Part shown: positions 1-9,213 of the stretch, piece by piece
Position numbering within the stretch: the first letter of the stretch is position 1
Layout: each line of letters opens with the position of its first letter
From: Gammaproteobacteria bacterium
GTDB taxonomy: Bacteria > Pseudomonadota > Gammaproteobacteria > Burkholderiales > Burkholderiaceae_C
Length of the DNA stretch: 64,000 bases
Assembly: GCA_018828125.1 (NCBI GenBank)
Contig: JAHJWB010000001.1
Location: forward strand, 585,379 to 649,378
Reading direction: 5' to 3'
Made by a program: the position numbers and the translations under genes
The notes under the pieces: model-generated
Told to the model about the DNA's origin: nothing
What the model saw: only the letters and a program-made list of their open reading frames with translations
Databases searched by the model: none

Positions 1-571
1 ACACCGGAAACAGCAGGCCGGTAATGCCAAACATGCGCGCACCCCAGTCGTGTGGCCGCAGCACCCACACCCAGCAGGCGATGAGACAGCCGGTGATCGA
101 CACCACCAACTGAAACCAGAAGAGCAAGGGCAGCGAGCTGATGGGCCTGTCTTGTGGCGCGACGAGGGCCTCTGAAACCGGCCCGTTCGCCTCCCAGCGC
201 AGTTGAACCTGCGGCTGCGCCAGCACGCTGGCGATCTGTTCTTGACGCGCAAAGAACCCGTCGATCTGGGCGTAGGTACTCATTACATCGGGTTCTTCGA
301 TCAAGTCCTCAGCGCGCAGCGCAATCTCTGCAGCGCCCGGGCCTGCGCCTTCTGTGCGCAGGCCGAGAAGCCGGGCGCCGACAGGAATGGCGGCAGCGGG
401 GCCCTGGCTTGCTTCCACGCGCACGCCTTCTTTCCAGGGTGCCAGGCGCAGTCCCAGCCACGGTGTCTGCAGGGACAACCCCATCGTCACGGCGGCCGTG
501 ACCAGCGCATAGGCGAATGCCGCAAACAGCCAGCGCGAGGGGGGACGTGGAGCGGAGCGGGGCGCGGTCAT
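1..571 (-). CDS. Membrane sensor-like protein, N-terminal part (possible sensor histidine kinase)
   Basis: This open frame runs off the left edge, so only its first 190 residues are present. It starts at an ATG at 571. A first hydrophobic segment (about residues 14-35) is followed by a roughly 110-residue segment, probably periplasmic. A second hydrophobic stretch begins near residue 145 (LPLLFWFQLVV) and the frame is still membrane-like at the edge. This layout resembles the N-terminal half of multi-TM sensor kinases of Burkholderiales. No kinase or other catalytic domain is inside the window, so the function is inference from architecture only. It is divergent from the lipoprotein gene at 706. 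Confidence 0.55.
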   Translation of the reverse strand, partial: MTAPRSAPRPPSRWLFAAFAYALVTAAVTMGLSLQTPWLGLRLAPWKEGVRVEASQGPAAAIPVGARLLGLRTEGAGPGAAEIALRAEDLIEEPDVMSTYAQIDGFFARQEQIASVLAQPQVQLRWEANGPVSEALVAPQDRPISSLPLLFWFQLVVSITGCLIACWVWVLRPHDWGARMFGITGLLFPV

Positions 572-705
572 GGTCGGACGGTGAATGTAGAGGTTCTCCC
601 TTCCGTCGACCACCCCCCGTGAACACGGGATTGTCATTACCAAGGGCTCGGTTGAACAATTTGCCTGGCTACATTTTTTAACCAATACACGCAGAGAGGT
701 CAGTC

Positions 706-1764
706 ATGCAGCAAGGTGTTCTGAAGAAGAAGGGTTGGGGGCCGTTGGGTCGGGTGCTGGTGTTGGCTGCGGCCACAGGCTTGGCCGCATGTGGGGGCGG
801 CAGTGATGGGGACGCGGGCAGCACACCCGCCCCGGCGGCCACGAGTCTTGCTGGAACGGCAGCGGTGGGTGCGCCCATTGTGGGCGGCACCGTTCAGGTG
901 CGTTGCAGTGGCGGCAATGTACTGGAGTCCGTCACCAGCGCTACGGGTGCCTGGCAGGTGGACACCACGGGCCAGTCCCTTCCCTGTGCAGTGCGCGTGA
1001 GTGGTGGCAGCCTGGCTGCGGGTCAGGCACTGCATTCGGTGGCTTTGAGCTTCGACACCACCAACATCACACCGCTGACGGATCTCATCGTGGCGAACGC
1101 CACGGGTAAGTTGCCCTCCGCTTGGTGGGGCTCCACCGGGCCCACCGACGTGGGAACCATCGCATCTGCCCAGGTAGACAAGGCGCTGGCCAGCCTGCGC
1201 GCTGCGCTGGGCCTGACGGTGCTACAGACCTTTGATCCGCGCACCGTAGCCTTCAGCGCAGCGCCCAAGGACAAGGTGGATGATGTGCTCGAAGCGCTGC
1301 AGCAGGCCCTTGCCGCGCTGGGTATGGACTACGTGGCATTGGTAAGCGCGGCCAGCAACACGACGTTCACCTTGTCTGATGGTTTCCGTATTGCTCTAGG
1401 CAACGCCCACACCACGATCACCGTAGGAGGCACAGGTGGGGGTGGTGGCACGGGCAATGGTGGTGGCAGCGGCACCGGTGGCACCTACACACTGACCCTG
1501 AATGTCAATGCAGGAGGGGTAGTTGCGCCGCCAGTGACCATTACCAACGTTCCCAAACCGTCCACCCAGGCTGAGTTTTGTAGCGAAATCACCAACCCGT
1601 CGTCCGGTATCGGCCTGACGCAGGCGGTGCCTGGCGGTTCGGGCACGCTGACGATCAACAGCTGCGCCTTCAGTGGCAATACCGGCAGCGTGTCGGCCAC
1701 GCTCACCATCACCTCACCGGTGGCGATGACTGTGCCCTACACCGTCACATATACATATAACTGA
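706..1764 (+). CDS. Predicted lipoprotein with Gly-rich linker, function unknown
   Basis: 352 aa. The N-terminus is basic (KKKGW), followed by a hydrophobic stretch and a lipobox L-A-A-C with the acylated Cys at residue 29, so it should be a lipid-anchored envelope protein. Residues about 45-235 form one region. A Gly/Thr-rich linker (241-260) separates it from a beta-rich C-terminal domain of about 90 residues, which contains Cys residues that could form a disulfide. An AGAGAGG-like ribosome site lies just before the ATG. A strong terminator follows at 1810-1840, so it is probably monocistronic. I do not recognise a family beyond a Comamonadaceae-style secreted lipoprotein. Confidence 0.75.
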   Translation: MQQGVLKKKGWGPLGRVLVLAAATGLAACGGGSDGDAGSTPAPAATSLAGTAAVGAPIVGGTVQVRCSGGNVLESVTSATGAWQVDTTGQSLPCAVRVSGGSLAAGQALHSVALSFDTTNITPLTDLIVANATGKLPSAWWGSTGPTDVGTIASAQVDKALASLRAALGLTVLQTFDPRTVAFSAAPKDKVDDVLEALQQALAALGMDYVALVSAASNTTFTLSDGFRIALGNAHTTITVGGTGGGGGTGNGGGSGTGGTYTLTLNVNAGGVVAPPVTITNVPKPSTQAEFCSEITNPSSGIGLTQAVPGGSGTLTINSCAFSGNTGSVSATLTITSPVAMTVPYTVTYTYN

Positions 1765-1809
1765 TCCCCTCACGCAGACGCTTGTACGGTAGGGGCACTG
1801 CCAAGGAAA

Positions 1810-1840
1810 GCCGCCAGCCCTTGAAGGCTGGCGGCTTTTT
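1810..1840 (+). terminator. Rho-independent terminator after the lipoprotein gene
   Basis: A perfect 10-bp stem, GCCGCCAGCC (1810-1819) with GGCTGGCGGC (1826-1835), has a 6-base loop and is followed directly by a T-tract. Confidence 0.9.
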
Positions 1841-2193
1841 GTTTATTTGTTTTTCAGCGCCGTGTCGGTGTCCGTTCATGGATACCGTAAGATTTTTTAT
1901 CAAAGGTGGGTATGCAAATATTGCATGATCAAGATAATAAGTTTGCACATCAATTTTCCTGTGTGCATCAAGTTTCCTTATGAATCGCGTTGCCCGCTGA
2001 TAGGGTCGAAATCCGAGGGAAAACCCCGCCCAGCTTGAACGGGGGCGCTTGTGACTACTCGCTACAATCCCGTCCACAAACCCGCACAGCTGCATTTCTG
2101 GCGGGTTTTTTGCTAGATGGCAGTCGGGCCCACAAGGCTGTACCGATTCCGGTGCCAAAGCGGTGGGTACGTCACAAACGAAGGACTTCTCTT
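1841..2193. other. AT-rich intergenic region and livH leader
   Basis: No convincing gene lies here. Bases 1841-1990 are clearly AT-richer than the surroundings. They hold a perfect palindrome ATGCAA-ATA-TTGCAT (1912-1926) and an inverted repeat TGCACA (1944-1949) with TGTGCA (1962-1967), both plausible operator sites. A TACAAT hexamer at 2063-2068 could be a -10 box. It is followed by a terminator-like hairpin at 2079-2111. Confidence 0.5.
2079..2111 (+). promoter_or_regulatory. livH: Terminator-like hairpin in the livH leader (possible attenuator)
   Basis: AACCCGC (2079-2085) pairs with GCGGGTT (2101-2107) across a 15-base loop and runs into six T residues. It lies downstream of a candidate -10 box (TACAAT, 2063-2068) and 82 bases upstream of the livH start. 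It could be an attenuator of the liv operon or the end of a very short transcript. Confidence 0.5.
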
Positions 2194-3123
2194 ATGGACA
2201 TTTTGCTGCAACAGATCATCAACGGTCTGGTACTGGGCAGCATGTACGCCTTGATAGCCTTGGGCTACACCATGGTGTACGGCATTATTCAGCTCATCAA
2301 CTTTGCCCACGGTGAGGTGCTGATGATTGGCGCATTGACCAGTTGGAGCTGTATCGGAATGATGCAGGCGGCCATGCCAGGCGCTCCTGGCTGGCTCATC
2401 CTGCTGCTGGCCACCATCATTGCCTGCATCGTGGCTGCCACGCTCAACTTCGTGATCGAAAAAGTGGCGTACCGGCCCTTGCGCAACAGTCCGCGTCTCG
2501 CACCCCTGATCACCGCCATCGGCATGTCGATCCTGCTGCAGACGCTGGCCATGATCATCTGGAAGCCCAACTACAAGCCCTATCCGACCATGTTGCCCAG
2601 CGCACCGTTCGAGATTGGTGGTGCATACATCACTCCCACTCAGATCTTGATTCTGGGCGTGACGGCGGTGGCTCTGGCCTCGCTGATGTATCTGGTCAAT
2701 CACACCAACCTGGGCCGCGCGATGCGCGCCACAGCAGAAAACCCCCGCGTTGCCTCCCTGATGGGCGTCAAACCCGACATGGTGATTTCGGCCACCTTCA
2801 TCATCGGCGCCATTCTGGCGGCGGTGGCGGGCATCATGTATGCGTCCAACTACGGTACGGCGCAGCACACCATGGGCTTCCTACCCGGCCTCAAGGCCTT
2901 CACGGCGGCGGTGTTTGGCGGTATCGGCAATTTGGCGGGCGCGGTGGTGGGCGGCATTTTGCTGGGCCTCATCGAAGCCATCGGCTCGGGCTACATCGGC
3001 ACGCTCACGGGCGGCCTGCTGGGCAGCCACTACACCGACATCTTTGCGTTCATCGTGCTCATCATCATCCTGACGCTGCGCCCTTCGGGCTTGCTGGGTG
3101 AGCGAGTGGCCGATCGCGCCTGA
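2194..3123 (+). CDS. livH: Branched-chain amino acid ABC transporter permease LivH
   Basis: 309 aa, normal for LivH. It forms one half of the inner-membrane channel of the high-affinity branched-chain amino acid (or related amide) importer. The sequence is strongly hydrophobic with 8-9 predicted membrane segments. It opens with the family-typical stretch NGLVLGSMYALIALGYTMVY followed by INFAHGE, and has the conserved region NLGRAMRATAENP. The ATG at 2194 is preceded by AAGGA at about nine bases; an upstream in-frame extension crosses the leader hairpin and is not credible. First gene of livHMGF; no substrate-binding protein is encoded alongside. Confidence 0.95.
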   Translation: MDILLQQIINGLVLGSMYALIALGYTMVYGIIQLINFAHGEVLMIGALTSWSCIGMMQAAMPGAPGWLILLLATIIACIVAATLNFVIEKVAYRPLRNSPRLAPLITAIGMSILLQTLAMIIWKPNYKPYPTMLPSAPFEIGGAYITPTQILILGVTAVALASLMYLVNHTNLGRAMRATAENPRVASLMGVKPDMVISATFIIGAILAAVAGIMYASNYGTAQHTMGFLPGLKAFTAAVFGGIGNLAGAVVGGILLGLIEAIGSGYIGTLTGGLLGSHYTDIFAFIVLIIILTLRPSGLLGERVADRA

Positions 3124-3136
3124 GGAGCCCTACACC

Positions 3137-4219
3137 ATGAAGATACAGAACACCAAAACCAACTGGATCATCGGCGCCGTTGCGCTGCTGGTGTTGCCGT
3201 TGATCCTGCAATTCTTCGGCAACGCCTGGGTGCGCATTGCCGACCTGGCCCTGCTGTATGTGTTGTTGGCCTTGGGCCTGAACATCGTGGTCGGCTACGC
3301 TGGCCTGCTGGACCTGGGCTATGTGGCGTTCTACGCCGTGGGCGCCTACCTGTTTGCCTTGATGGCATCGCCGCACCTTGCGGATAATTTTGCTTCGTTT
3401 GCCGCCATGTTCCCCAACGGGTTGCACACCTCGCTGTGGCTGGTCATACCGTTAGCGGCGTTGCTGGCGGCGTTTTTCGGGGCGCTGCTCGGGGCGCCCA
3501 CACTCAAGCTGCGGGGGGACTACCTGGCGATCGTGACACTGGGCTTCGGTGAAATCGTCCGCATCTTCCTGAACAACCTGGACCATCCCGCCAACCTGAC
3601 CAACGGCCCCAAGGGGCTGGGCCAGATCGATTCGGTCAAGATCTTCGGGCTGGACCTGGGCAAGCGGCTGGAGCTGTTTGGTTTCGACATCAGCTCGGTG
3701 ACGCTGTACTACTACCTGTTCCTGGTGCTCGTGGTTTTTTCCGTGATCATTTGCTACCGCCTGCAGGACTCGCGCATCGGCCGTGCATGGATGGCCATCC
3801 GTGAAGACGAAATCGCCGCCAAAGCCATGGGCATCAACACCCGCAACATGAAGTTGTTGGCCTTCGGCATGGGCGCTTCGTTTGGTGGCGTGGCGGGCTC
3901 GATGTTCGGTGCCTTCCAGGGCTTCGTGTCGCCCGAGTCCTTCAGCCTGATGGAGTCGGTGATGATCGTCGCCATGGTGGTGCTGGGTGGCATCGGCCAC
4001 ATTCCCGGCGTGATTCTGGGTGCCGTTCTGCTGTCGGCCCTGCCCGAAGTGCTGCGTTATGTGGCGGGCCCGCTGCAGGCCATGACGGATGGCCGTCTGG
4101 ACTCCGCCATCCTGCGCCAGCTGCTAATCGCGCTGGCCATGATCATCATCATGCTGTTGCGTCCCCGTGGTCTGTGGCCTGCGCCCGACCATGGCAAGAG
4201 CCTCACGCAGAAGACCTGA
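3137..4219 (+). CDS. livM: Branched-chain amino acid ABC transporter permease LivM
   Basis: 360 aa, the second permease subunit, dimerising with LivH in the inner membrane. It shows the LivM signature ALGLNIVVGYAGLLDLGYVA near residues 45-65, the cytoplasmic loop DSRIGRAWMAIREDEIAAKA, and a C-terminal run of membrane helices. The ATG at 3137 has GAGGAG (3122-3127) at good spacing, so a longer in-frame form from 3098 is not needed. It starts 13 bases after livH and ends 20 bases before livG. Confidence 0.95.
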   Translation: MKIQNTKTNWIIGAVALLVLPLILQFFGNAWVRIADLALLYVLLALGLNIVVGYAGLLDLGYVAFYAVGAYLFALMASPHLADNFASFAAMFPNGLHTSLWLVIPLAALLAAFFGALLGAPTLKLRGDYLAIVTLGFGEIVRIFLNNLDHPANLTNGPKGLGQIDSVKIFGLDLGKRLELFGFDISSVTLYYYLFLVLVVFSVIICYRLQDSRIGRAWMAIREDEIAAKAMGINTRNMKLLAFGMGASFGGVAGSMFGAFQGFVSPESFSLMESVMIVAMVVLGGIGHIPGVILGAVLLSALPEVLRYVAGPLQAMTDGRLDSAILRQLLIALAMIIIMLLRPRGLWPAPDHGKSLTQKT

Positions 4220-4239
4220 ACACCGCAGAAAGTTAGAAC

Positions 4240-5034
4240 ATGGCAGAGAACATTCAGAAATCAGCCAGCGATGTGGTGCTGCGGGTTGCCGGCATTTCCA
4301 AGCGCTTTGGCGGCTTGCAAGCCCTCTCGGACGTGGGTATCACCATCGAGCGGGGCCAGGTTTATGGCCTGATCGGCCCCAACGGCGCGGGCAAGACCAC
4401 GTTCTTCAACGTGATCACCGGCTTGTATACGCCGGACAGCGGCTCCTTTGAGCTGGCGGGCAAGCCGTATGAGCCCACCGCCGTGCACGAAGTGGCCAAG
4501 GCGGGCATCGCACGCACCTTCCAGAACATCCGCCTGTTTTCGGACATGACGGCGCTGGAGAACGTGATGGTCGGTCGCCACATCCGCACCAAATCGGGGC
4601 TGCTGGGCGCTGTGCTGCGCACCAAGGGCTTCAAGGAAGAAGAAGCCGCCATCGCCAAGCGTGCCCAAGAGCTGCTCGACTACGTGGGCATCGGGAAGTT
4701 TGCGGACTACAAGGCGCGCACCCTGAGCTACGGCGACCAGCGCCGGCTTGAGATCGCCCGCGCTCTGGCCACCGACCCGCAACTGATCGCACTGGACGAA
4801 CCTGCAGCTGGCATGAACGCCACCGAAAAGGTGTTGCTGCGCGAGCTGATCGACCGCATTCGCAACGACAACCGCACCATCTTGCTCATCGAACACGATG
4901 TGAAGCTGGTGATGGGCCTGTGCGACCGCGTGACGGTGCTCGACTATGGCAAGCAGATCGCCGAAGGCACGCCTGCCACCGTGCAGAAGAACGAAAAAGT
5001 GATTGAGGCCTATCTGGGCACCGGAGGACATTGA
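4240..5034 (+). CDS. livG: Branched-chain amino acid ABC transporter ATPase LivG
   Basis: 264 aa. One of the two cytoplasmic ATP-hydrolysing subunits. Walker A is GPNGAGKTT (about residues 46-54). The Q-loop region is GIARTFQNIRLF, the signature is LSYGDQRRLEIARAL, Walker B is LIALDEPAAGMN, and the H-loop is LLIEHDVKLV. The family-typical insertion between Walker A and the signature is present. It ends two bases before livF, whose ribosome site GGAGGA lies inside the livG 3' end, so the two are probably translationally coupled. Confidence 0.96.
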   Translation: MAENIQKSASDVVLRVAGISKRFGGLQALSDVGITIERGQVYGLIGPNGAGKTTFFNVITGLYTPDSGSFELAGKPYEPTAVHEVAKAGIARTFQNIRLFSDMTALENVMVGRHIRTKSGLLGAVLRTKGFKEEEAAIAKRAQELLDYVGIGKFADYKARTLSYGDQRRLEIARALATDPQLIALDEPAAGMNATEKVLLRELIDRIRNDNRTILLIEHDVKLVMGLCDRVTVLDYGKQIAEGTPATVQKNEKVIEAYLGTGGH

Positions 5035-5036
5035 GA

Positions 5037-5765
<729 letters not shown>

Positions 5766-5809
5766 TCCGGCGCAGTGCTCGGCCTGCAGGCCAGGCCGTC
5801 CATCAGCAC

Positions 5810-5849
5810 AAAAAATGGGGCGCGATCCGTAAGGACCGCGCCCATTTTT
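5810..5849. terminator. Bidirectional terminator between livF and the outer-membrane gene
   Basis: A GC-rich inverted repeat (AAATGGGGCGCG with CGCGCCCATTTTT) has an A-run on its left and a T-run on its right. It can therefore stop the rightward liv transcript and the leftward transcript of the barrel gene. Confidence 0.8.
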
Positions 5850-5889
5850 GCGCCCGCGTTTGACCGGCTGGCGACAAGGTTGCCTGTCG

Positions 5890-6504
5890 TCAGAAACGGT
5901 ATTGCAGGCCCACCGTGGTCAGCTTGACGTCGGAGTTGCCATCCGAGAACTTGAACTTGTGGTTCTCCCACTCCACCACAGCCGCCCACTGAGGCGTAAA
6001 CGCCCAGCGCGCCCCCAGGCCATACGACAGACCAAAACCGTCTTCCTTGCCTGTCTGCACGCCCGTGCCAGCCTGGGCTGAGGTGCGGGTGCGGCCATAG
6101 GTGGTGCCCAACTTGCCGAACAGGTCAAACTGCTCGCTCAGTGGTGCGCGACCGACCAGGCTCAAGTTGAAACCGTGCGCTTTCGTATCGCCGCCCAGGC
6201 GATGCGCTTTGCCCATGTCGATATAGCCAAACTCCACGCCCATGTTGGGGTGAAAGAAGCCGCCTGTGTAGAGCTTGAGCGCGGAGTCCGAATTGTCAGA
6301 GGCCAAGCCAGCAGGGCCGCTGTTCAATTCGTATTTGGAACGCCCCCCACTGATACCGACGTAGCCGTCCTGGGTGTATGGAACGAGCGAGCTGCGGTCA
6401 GCACGCGCGGGGGATGTGGAGGAAGAGGTCTGCGCCTGTGCGCTCATGGCTGCGCAAGCAACAGCCAGGACCACAGGAAGGGTGCGAAAAGAGGGAGTCA
6501 TCAT
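5890..6504 (-). CDS. Small outer-membrane beta-barrel protein (OmpA/OmpW-like)
   Basis: 204 aa. A Sec signal peptide (TPSFRTLPVVLAVACAAMSAQA) is followed by alternating beta strands with Gly and aromatic residues (GYVGISGGRSKYEL, GVEFGYIDMG, FGLSYGLGARWAF) and a terminal QYRF. A C-terminal Phe is the usual BAM recognition end of outer-membrane barrels. The size fits an eight-strand OmpA/OmpW/OprF-N-type barrel without a peptidoglycan domain. The ATG at 6504 (or 6501) has AAGGA eight bases upstream. Its ligand or role cannot be read from the sequence. Confidence 0.85.
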   Translation of the reverse strand: MMTPSFRTLPVVLAVACAAMSAQAQTSSSTSPARADRSSLVPYTQDGYVGISGGRSKYELNSGPAGLASDNSDSALKLYTGGFFHPNMGVEFGYIDMGKAHRLGGDTKAHGFNLSLVGRAPLSEQFDLFGKLGTTYGRTRTSAQAGTGVQTGKEDGFGLSYGLGARWAFTPQWAAVVEWENHKFKFSDGNSDVKLTTVGLQYRF

Positions 6505-6882
6505 TGGGGGTCCTTGGGGCAGGGTCTGGTAAGGGCACAAATGAGAAACGCGCGTGACGCAGCGGCTGTCGGCCGCGCTTGGCCTGTATCGAACGCGTCA
6601 CATGCTCGGCGAACATTCAATTTAGGGCCCGCGCTTCAAACGGCCTGTGGGTCCACATGGCCCGTGTCCGTAGGACTTGGCTGACCTGTGCGGCGGGGCT
6701 GGGGAAGATGCGGTCGAGGGTGTAACGCGTAAAGCTGTGTGCACACCTTTGCTATGTTTTGTATAGCTTGCAGCGCTTTTGTACAAAGCGCTAGAGGGTG
6801 TTTGTATACATAATCGGCCTTCAGGCTTCTCCACCCGCCCCGTGGCAGTGTCCCTTTCCCGTTCCGTGCTCAGTAGGCCGCT
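6505..6882. other. Intergenic region with one dispersed repeat
   Basis: This 378-bp spacer lies between the divergent barrel gene (minus) and the DUF486 gene (plus). Apart from repeat copy 1 at 6751-6808 I see no gene. It must carry both promoters, but no clear -35/-10 pair stands out. Confidence 0.5.
6751..6808 (+). repeat. Dispersed AGCGCT palindromic repeat, copy 1
   Basis: The copy reads GCTAT..TTGTATAGCTTGCAGCGCTT, then AAGCGCTAGAGGG and a T/G-rich tail. It shares the order of parts with the other five copies: an A/T hairpin arm with GCTAT, a pair of AGCGCT half-sites about 9 bases apart, then TAGAGgcc. Confidence 0.75.
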
Positions 6883-7245
6883 ATGACCGCACTCCAATCC
6901 TTGCCCATTTCGCTGCAGACCATCGCGCTTCTGGTGGCCAGCAACATCTTCATGACCTTTGCTTGGTATGGGCACCTCAAGAATCTGGCCACTTCGCCGT
7001 GGTACATCGCAGCCCTGGTGAGCTGGGGCATTGCCCTCTTTGAATACCTCCTGCAGGTGCCCGCCAACCGCATCGGCTATACGCAATTCAACGTGGGGCA
7101 GCTCAAGATCATGCAAGAGGTGATCACGCTGGCGGTGTTTGTGCCGTTCGCGGTGTTCTACATGGGGCAACCACTCAAGTGGGACTACCTGTGGGCGGGC
7201 TTGTGCCTGGTGGGCGCGGTGTACTTCATCTTTCGTGGTGCCTGA
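6883..7245 (+). CDS. DMT-family membrane protein, DUF486
   Basis: 120 aa with four predicted membrane helices covering nearly the whole chain. The stretches LLVASNIFMTFAWYGHLKNL, EYLLQVPANRIGY and LKIMQEVITLAVFVPF are typical of the DUF486 family of small drug/metabolite-transporter-like proteins. The function of the family is not established. It stands alone, 145 bp before the DUF47-pit pair. Confidence 0.88.
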   Translation: MTALQSLPISLQTIALLVASNIFMTFAWYGHLKNLATSPWYIAALVSWGIALFEYLLQVPANRIGYTQFNVGQLKIMQEVITLAVFVPFAVFYMGQPLKWDYLWAGLCLVGAVYFIFRGA

Positions 7246-7329
7246 ATGGGGGCGCAGGTGGCAAGGGGCACATCTTGATACCCCCACGGGCCATCTGGGC
7301 ACACGGTTAAACTCCGCGGGTCACAAATA

Positions 7330-7346
7330 GTCATGCAATCGACATG
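7330..7346 (+). promoter_or_regulatory. Putative PHO box upstream of DUF47-pit
   Basis: GTCATGCAATCGACATG differs by one base from a motif at 52000-52016 upstream of phoX. Two TCAT/ACAT half-sites 11 bp apart are the layout of a PhoB direct repeat (7 + 4 bp). It ends 44 bases before the DUF47 start codon. Confidence 0.5.
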
Positions 7347-7390
7347 GCTTTGTCATTGTTCAGAAATCTGACCCCGATCCAGGAGCTTCC

Positions 7391-8038
7391 ATGCTGTTTG
7401 CCAAACTGTTGCCACGCGAAGGCAACTTTTTCGAAATGTTCAACCAGCATGCGGACCGCATCGTCGAGGCTGCCCGGGCGTTCTCTCAGTTGGTGGCCAA
7501 CTACAGCGACCCACACCTGCGCGACAAGTACAACCAGGATGTGGACAACGCAGAACGCGCAGCCGACCGTGTGACGCATGACGTCAACAAGGCTATTCAC
7601 AAGACTTTCATCACCCCCATTGACCGTGAGCAGATCCACACGCTCATCAATACGATGGACGATGTGGCCGACCTGATCCAGGACTCCGCAGAAACCATGG
7701 CACTGTACGACGTGCGCCACATGACCGAAGAGATCACGCGCCTCACGGACCTGAGTCTCAAGTGCTGCGAGCGCCTGCGTGACGCCGTCAAGCTGCTCGA
7801 CAAGATTGCCGACCCGGCCGTGGCCGAAGCTGCGCTCAAGACCTGTGAAGAGATCGACAAGCTGGAGTCGGATGCTGATCGGGTGATGCGCAGCGCGATG
7901 AGCAAATTGTTCCGTGAGGAGCCCGATGTGCGGGAGGTGATCAAGCTCAAGGCGATCTACGAGCTGCTCGAAACGATCACCGACAAGTGCGAGGATGTCG
8001 CCAACTGCATCGAGGGCATCGTCCTCGAAAACTCCTGA
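7391..8038 (+). CDS. DUF47 (PhoU-like) protein, regulator of phosphate transporter Pit
   Basis: 215 aa, all helical with heptad-like character, length normal for the DUF47/TIGR00153 family. It starts with MLFAKLLPREGNFFEMFNQH and carries the conserved acidic stretch PIDREQIHTLINTMDDVADL, which in PhoU-like proteins lines a metal site. Members usually sit next to PiT phosphate transporters and are thought to modulate them from the cytoplasm. Here pit follows after 19 bases. AGGAG lies just upstream of the ATG, and a PHO-box-like motif lies at 7330-7346. Confidence 0.92.
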   Translation: MLFAKLLPREGNFFEMFNQHADRIVEAARAFSQLVANYSDPHLRDKYNQDVDNAERAADRVTHDVNKAIHKTFITPIDREQIHTLINTMDDVADLIQDSAETMALYDVRHMTEEITRLTDLSLKCCERLRDAVKLLDKIADPAVAEAALKTCEEIDKLESDADRVMRSAMSKLFREEPDVREVIKLKAIYELLETITDKCEDVANCIEGIVLENS

Positions 8039-8057
8039 TTCCCCCGGGCTGATCAGC

Positions 8058-9068
8058 ATGGAAACCGTACAAACGGCCCTGTGGGTTGTGGTGATGCTCG
8101 TGGCGTTGGCGATCCTGTTCGACTTCATGAACGGGTTTCACGACGCGGCCAACTCGATAGCCACGGTGGTGTCCACTGGTGTGCTCAAGCCCGGACAGGC
8201 AGTGCTGTTCGCGGCATTCTTTAACTTCATCGCCATTTTTGTCTTCCACCTCAGCGTGGCCGCCACCGTCGGCAAGGGCATTGTTCAGCCCGGGGTCGTG
8301 GATACCCACGTGGTCTTTGGCGCCTTGGTGGGAGCCATCAGCTGGAATGTGATCACCTGGTACTACGGCATCCCCAGCAGCTCGTCTCACGCGCTGATCG
8401 GGGGCATCGTGGGCGCCGTGATCGCCAAGGCGGGGGCGGGCGCATTGATCTCGTCCGGCATCCTGAAAACGGTAGCGTTTATCTTTGTGTCGCCCCTGCT
8501 CGGCTTTTTGCTGGGCTCGCTCATGATGGTCGCCGTGGCATGGATCTTCCGCCGAGCACGCCCCAGCCGGGTGGACAAGTGGTTTCGGCGCCTGCAACTG
8601 GTGTCGGCGGGCGCATACAGCCTAGGCCACGGCGGCAATGACGCGCAAAAGACCATCGGCATCATCTGGCTGTTGCTGATTGCGACGGGCTACACCTCGG
8701 CTTCAGACGCATCGCCTCCAGTGTGGACCATCGTGAGCTGTTATGCGGCCATCGGCCTAGGCACCATGTTCGGTGGCTGGCGCATCGTGAAGACCATGGG
8801 CCAGAAAATCACCAAGCTCAAACCCGTGGGCGGTTTTTGTGCTGAAACCGGCGGAGCGATCACCTTGTTTCTGGCGACCACGCTGGGGATTCCTGTGTCC
8901 ACCACACACACCATCACCGGCGCCATCGTGGGTGTGGGGTCTACCCAGCGAGCCAGCGCTGTGCGTTGGGGCGTGGCGGGCAACATCGTATGGGCGTGGG
9001 TGCTCACCATCCCGGCCAGCGCGTTCGTGGCAGCGGTGGCGTACTGGATCAGCCTTCAGATCTTCTGA
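8058..9068 (+). CDS. pit: Inorganic phosphate transporter, PiT family
   Basis: 336 aa, inner membrane. It contains both PiT signatures: FDFMNGFHDAANSIATVV near the N-terminus and GHGGNDAQKTIGI in the second half, where the Asp residues are needed for phosphate transport. About ten hydrophobic segments are separated by a basic cytoplasmic loop (RRARPSRVDKWFRR). The ATG at 8058 is chosen because the conserved N-terminus starts there. It follows DUF47 closely and is probably translated from the same mRNA. Confidence 0.95.
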   Translation: METVQTALWVVVMLVALAILFDFMNGFHDAANSIATVVSTGVLKPGQAVLFAAFFNFIAIFVFHLSVAATVGKGIVQPGVVDTHVVFGALVGAISWNVITWYYGIPSSSSHALIGGIVGAVIAKAGAGALISSGILKTVAFIFVSPLLGFLLGSLMMVAVAWIFRRARPSRVDKWFRRLQLVSAGAYSLGHGGNDAQKTIGIIWLLLIATGYTSASDASPPVWTIVSCYAAIGLGTMFGGWRIVKTMGQKITKLKPVGGFCAETGGAITLFLATTLGIPVSTTHTITGAIVGVGSTQRASAVRWGVAGNIVWAWVLTIPASAFVAAVAYWISLQIF

Positions 9069-9096
9069 CCAGGGCCCGTTGCCTGCTGACAGAAAT

Positions 9097-9161
9097 AACT
9101 ATCATTTTGATAGCTTAAGGCGCAATACAGATAAGCGCTAGAGCCCGATTTGACTCAAATT
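9097..9161 (+). repeat. Dispersed AGCGCT palindromic repeat, copy 2
   Basis: AACTATCATTTTGATAGCTT is a hairpin (CTATCA with TGATAG). It is followed by GGCGC, then AAGCGCTAGAGCCCGATTTG and ACTCAAA. It lies between pit and the convergent TM2 gene. Confidence 0.8.
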
Positions 9162-9213
9162 GCAGTGCCAGGGGACGCGGCGTCGCCCGGGTGGGTTGCA
9201 ACGCCGCTCGGCC

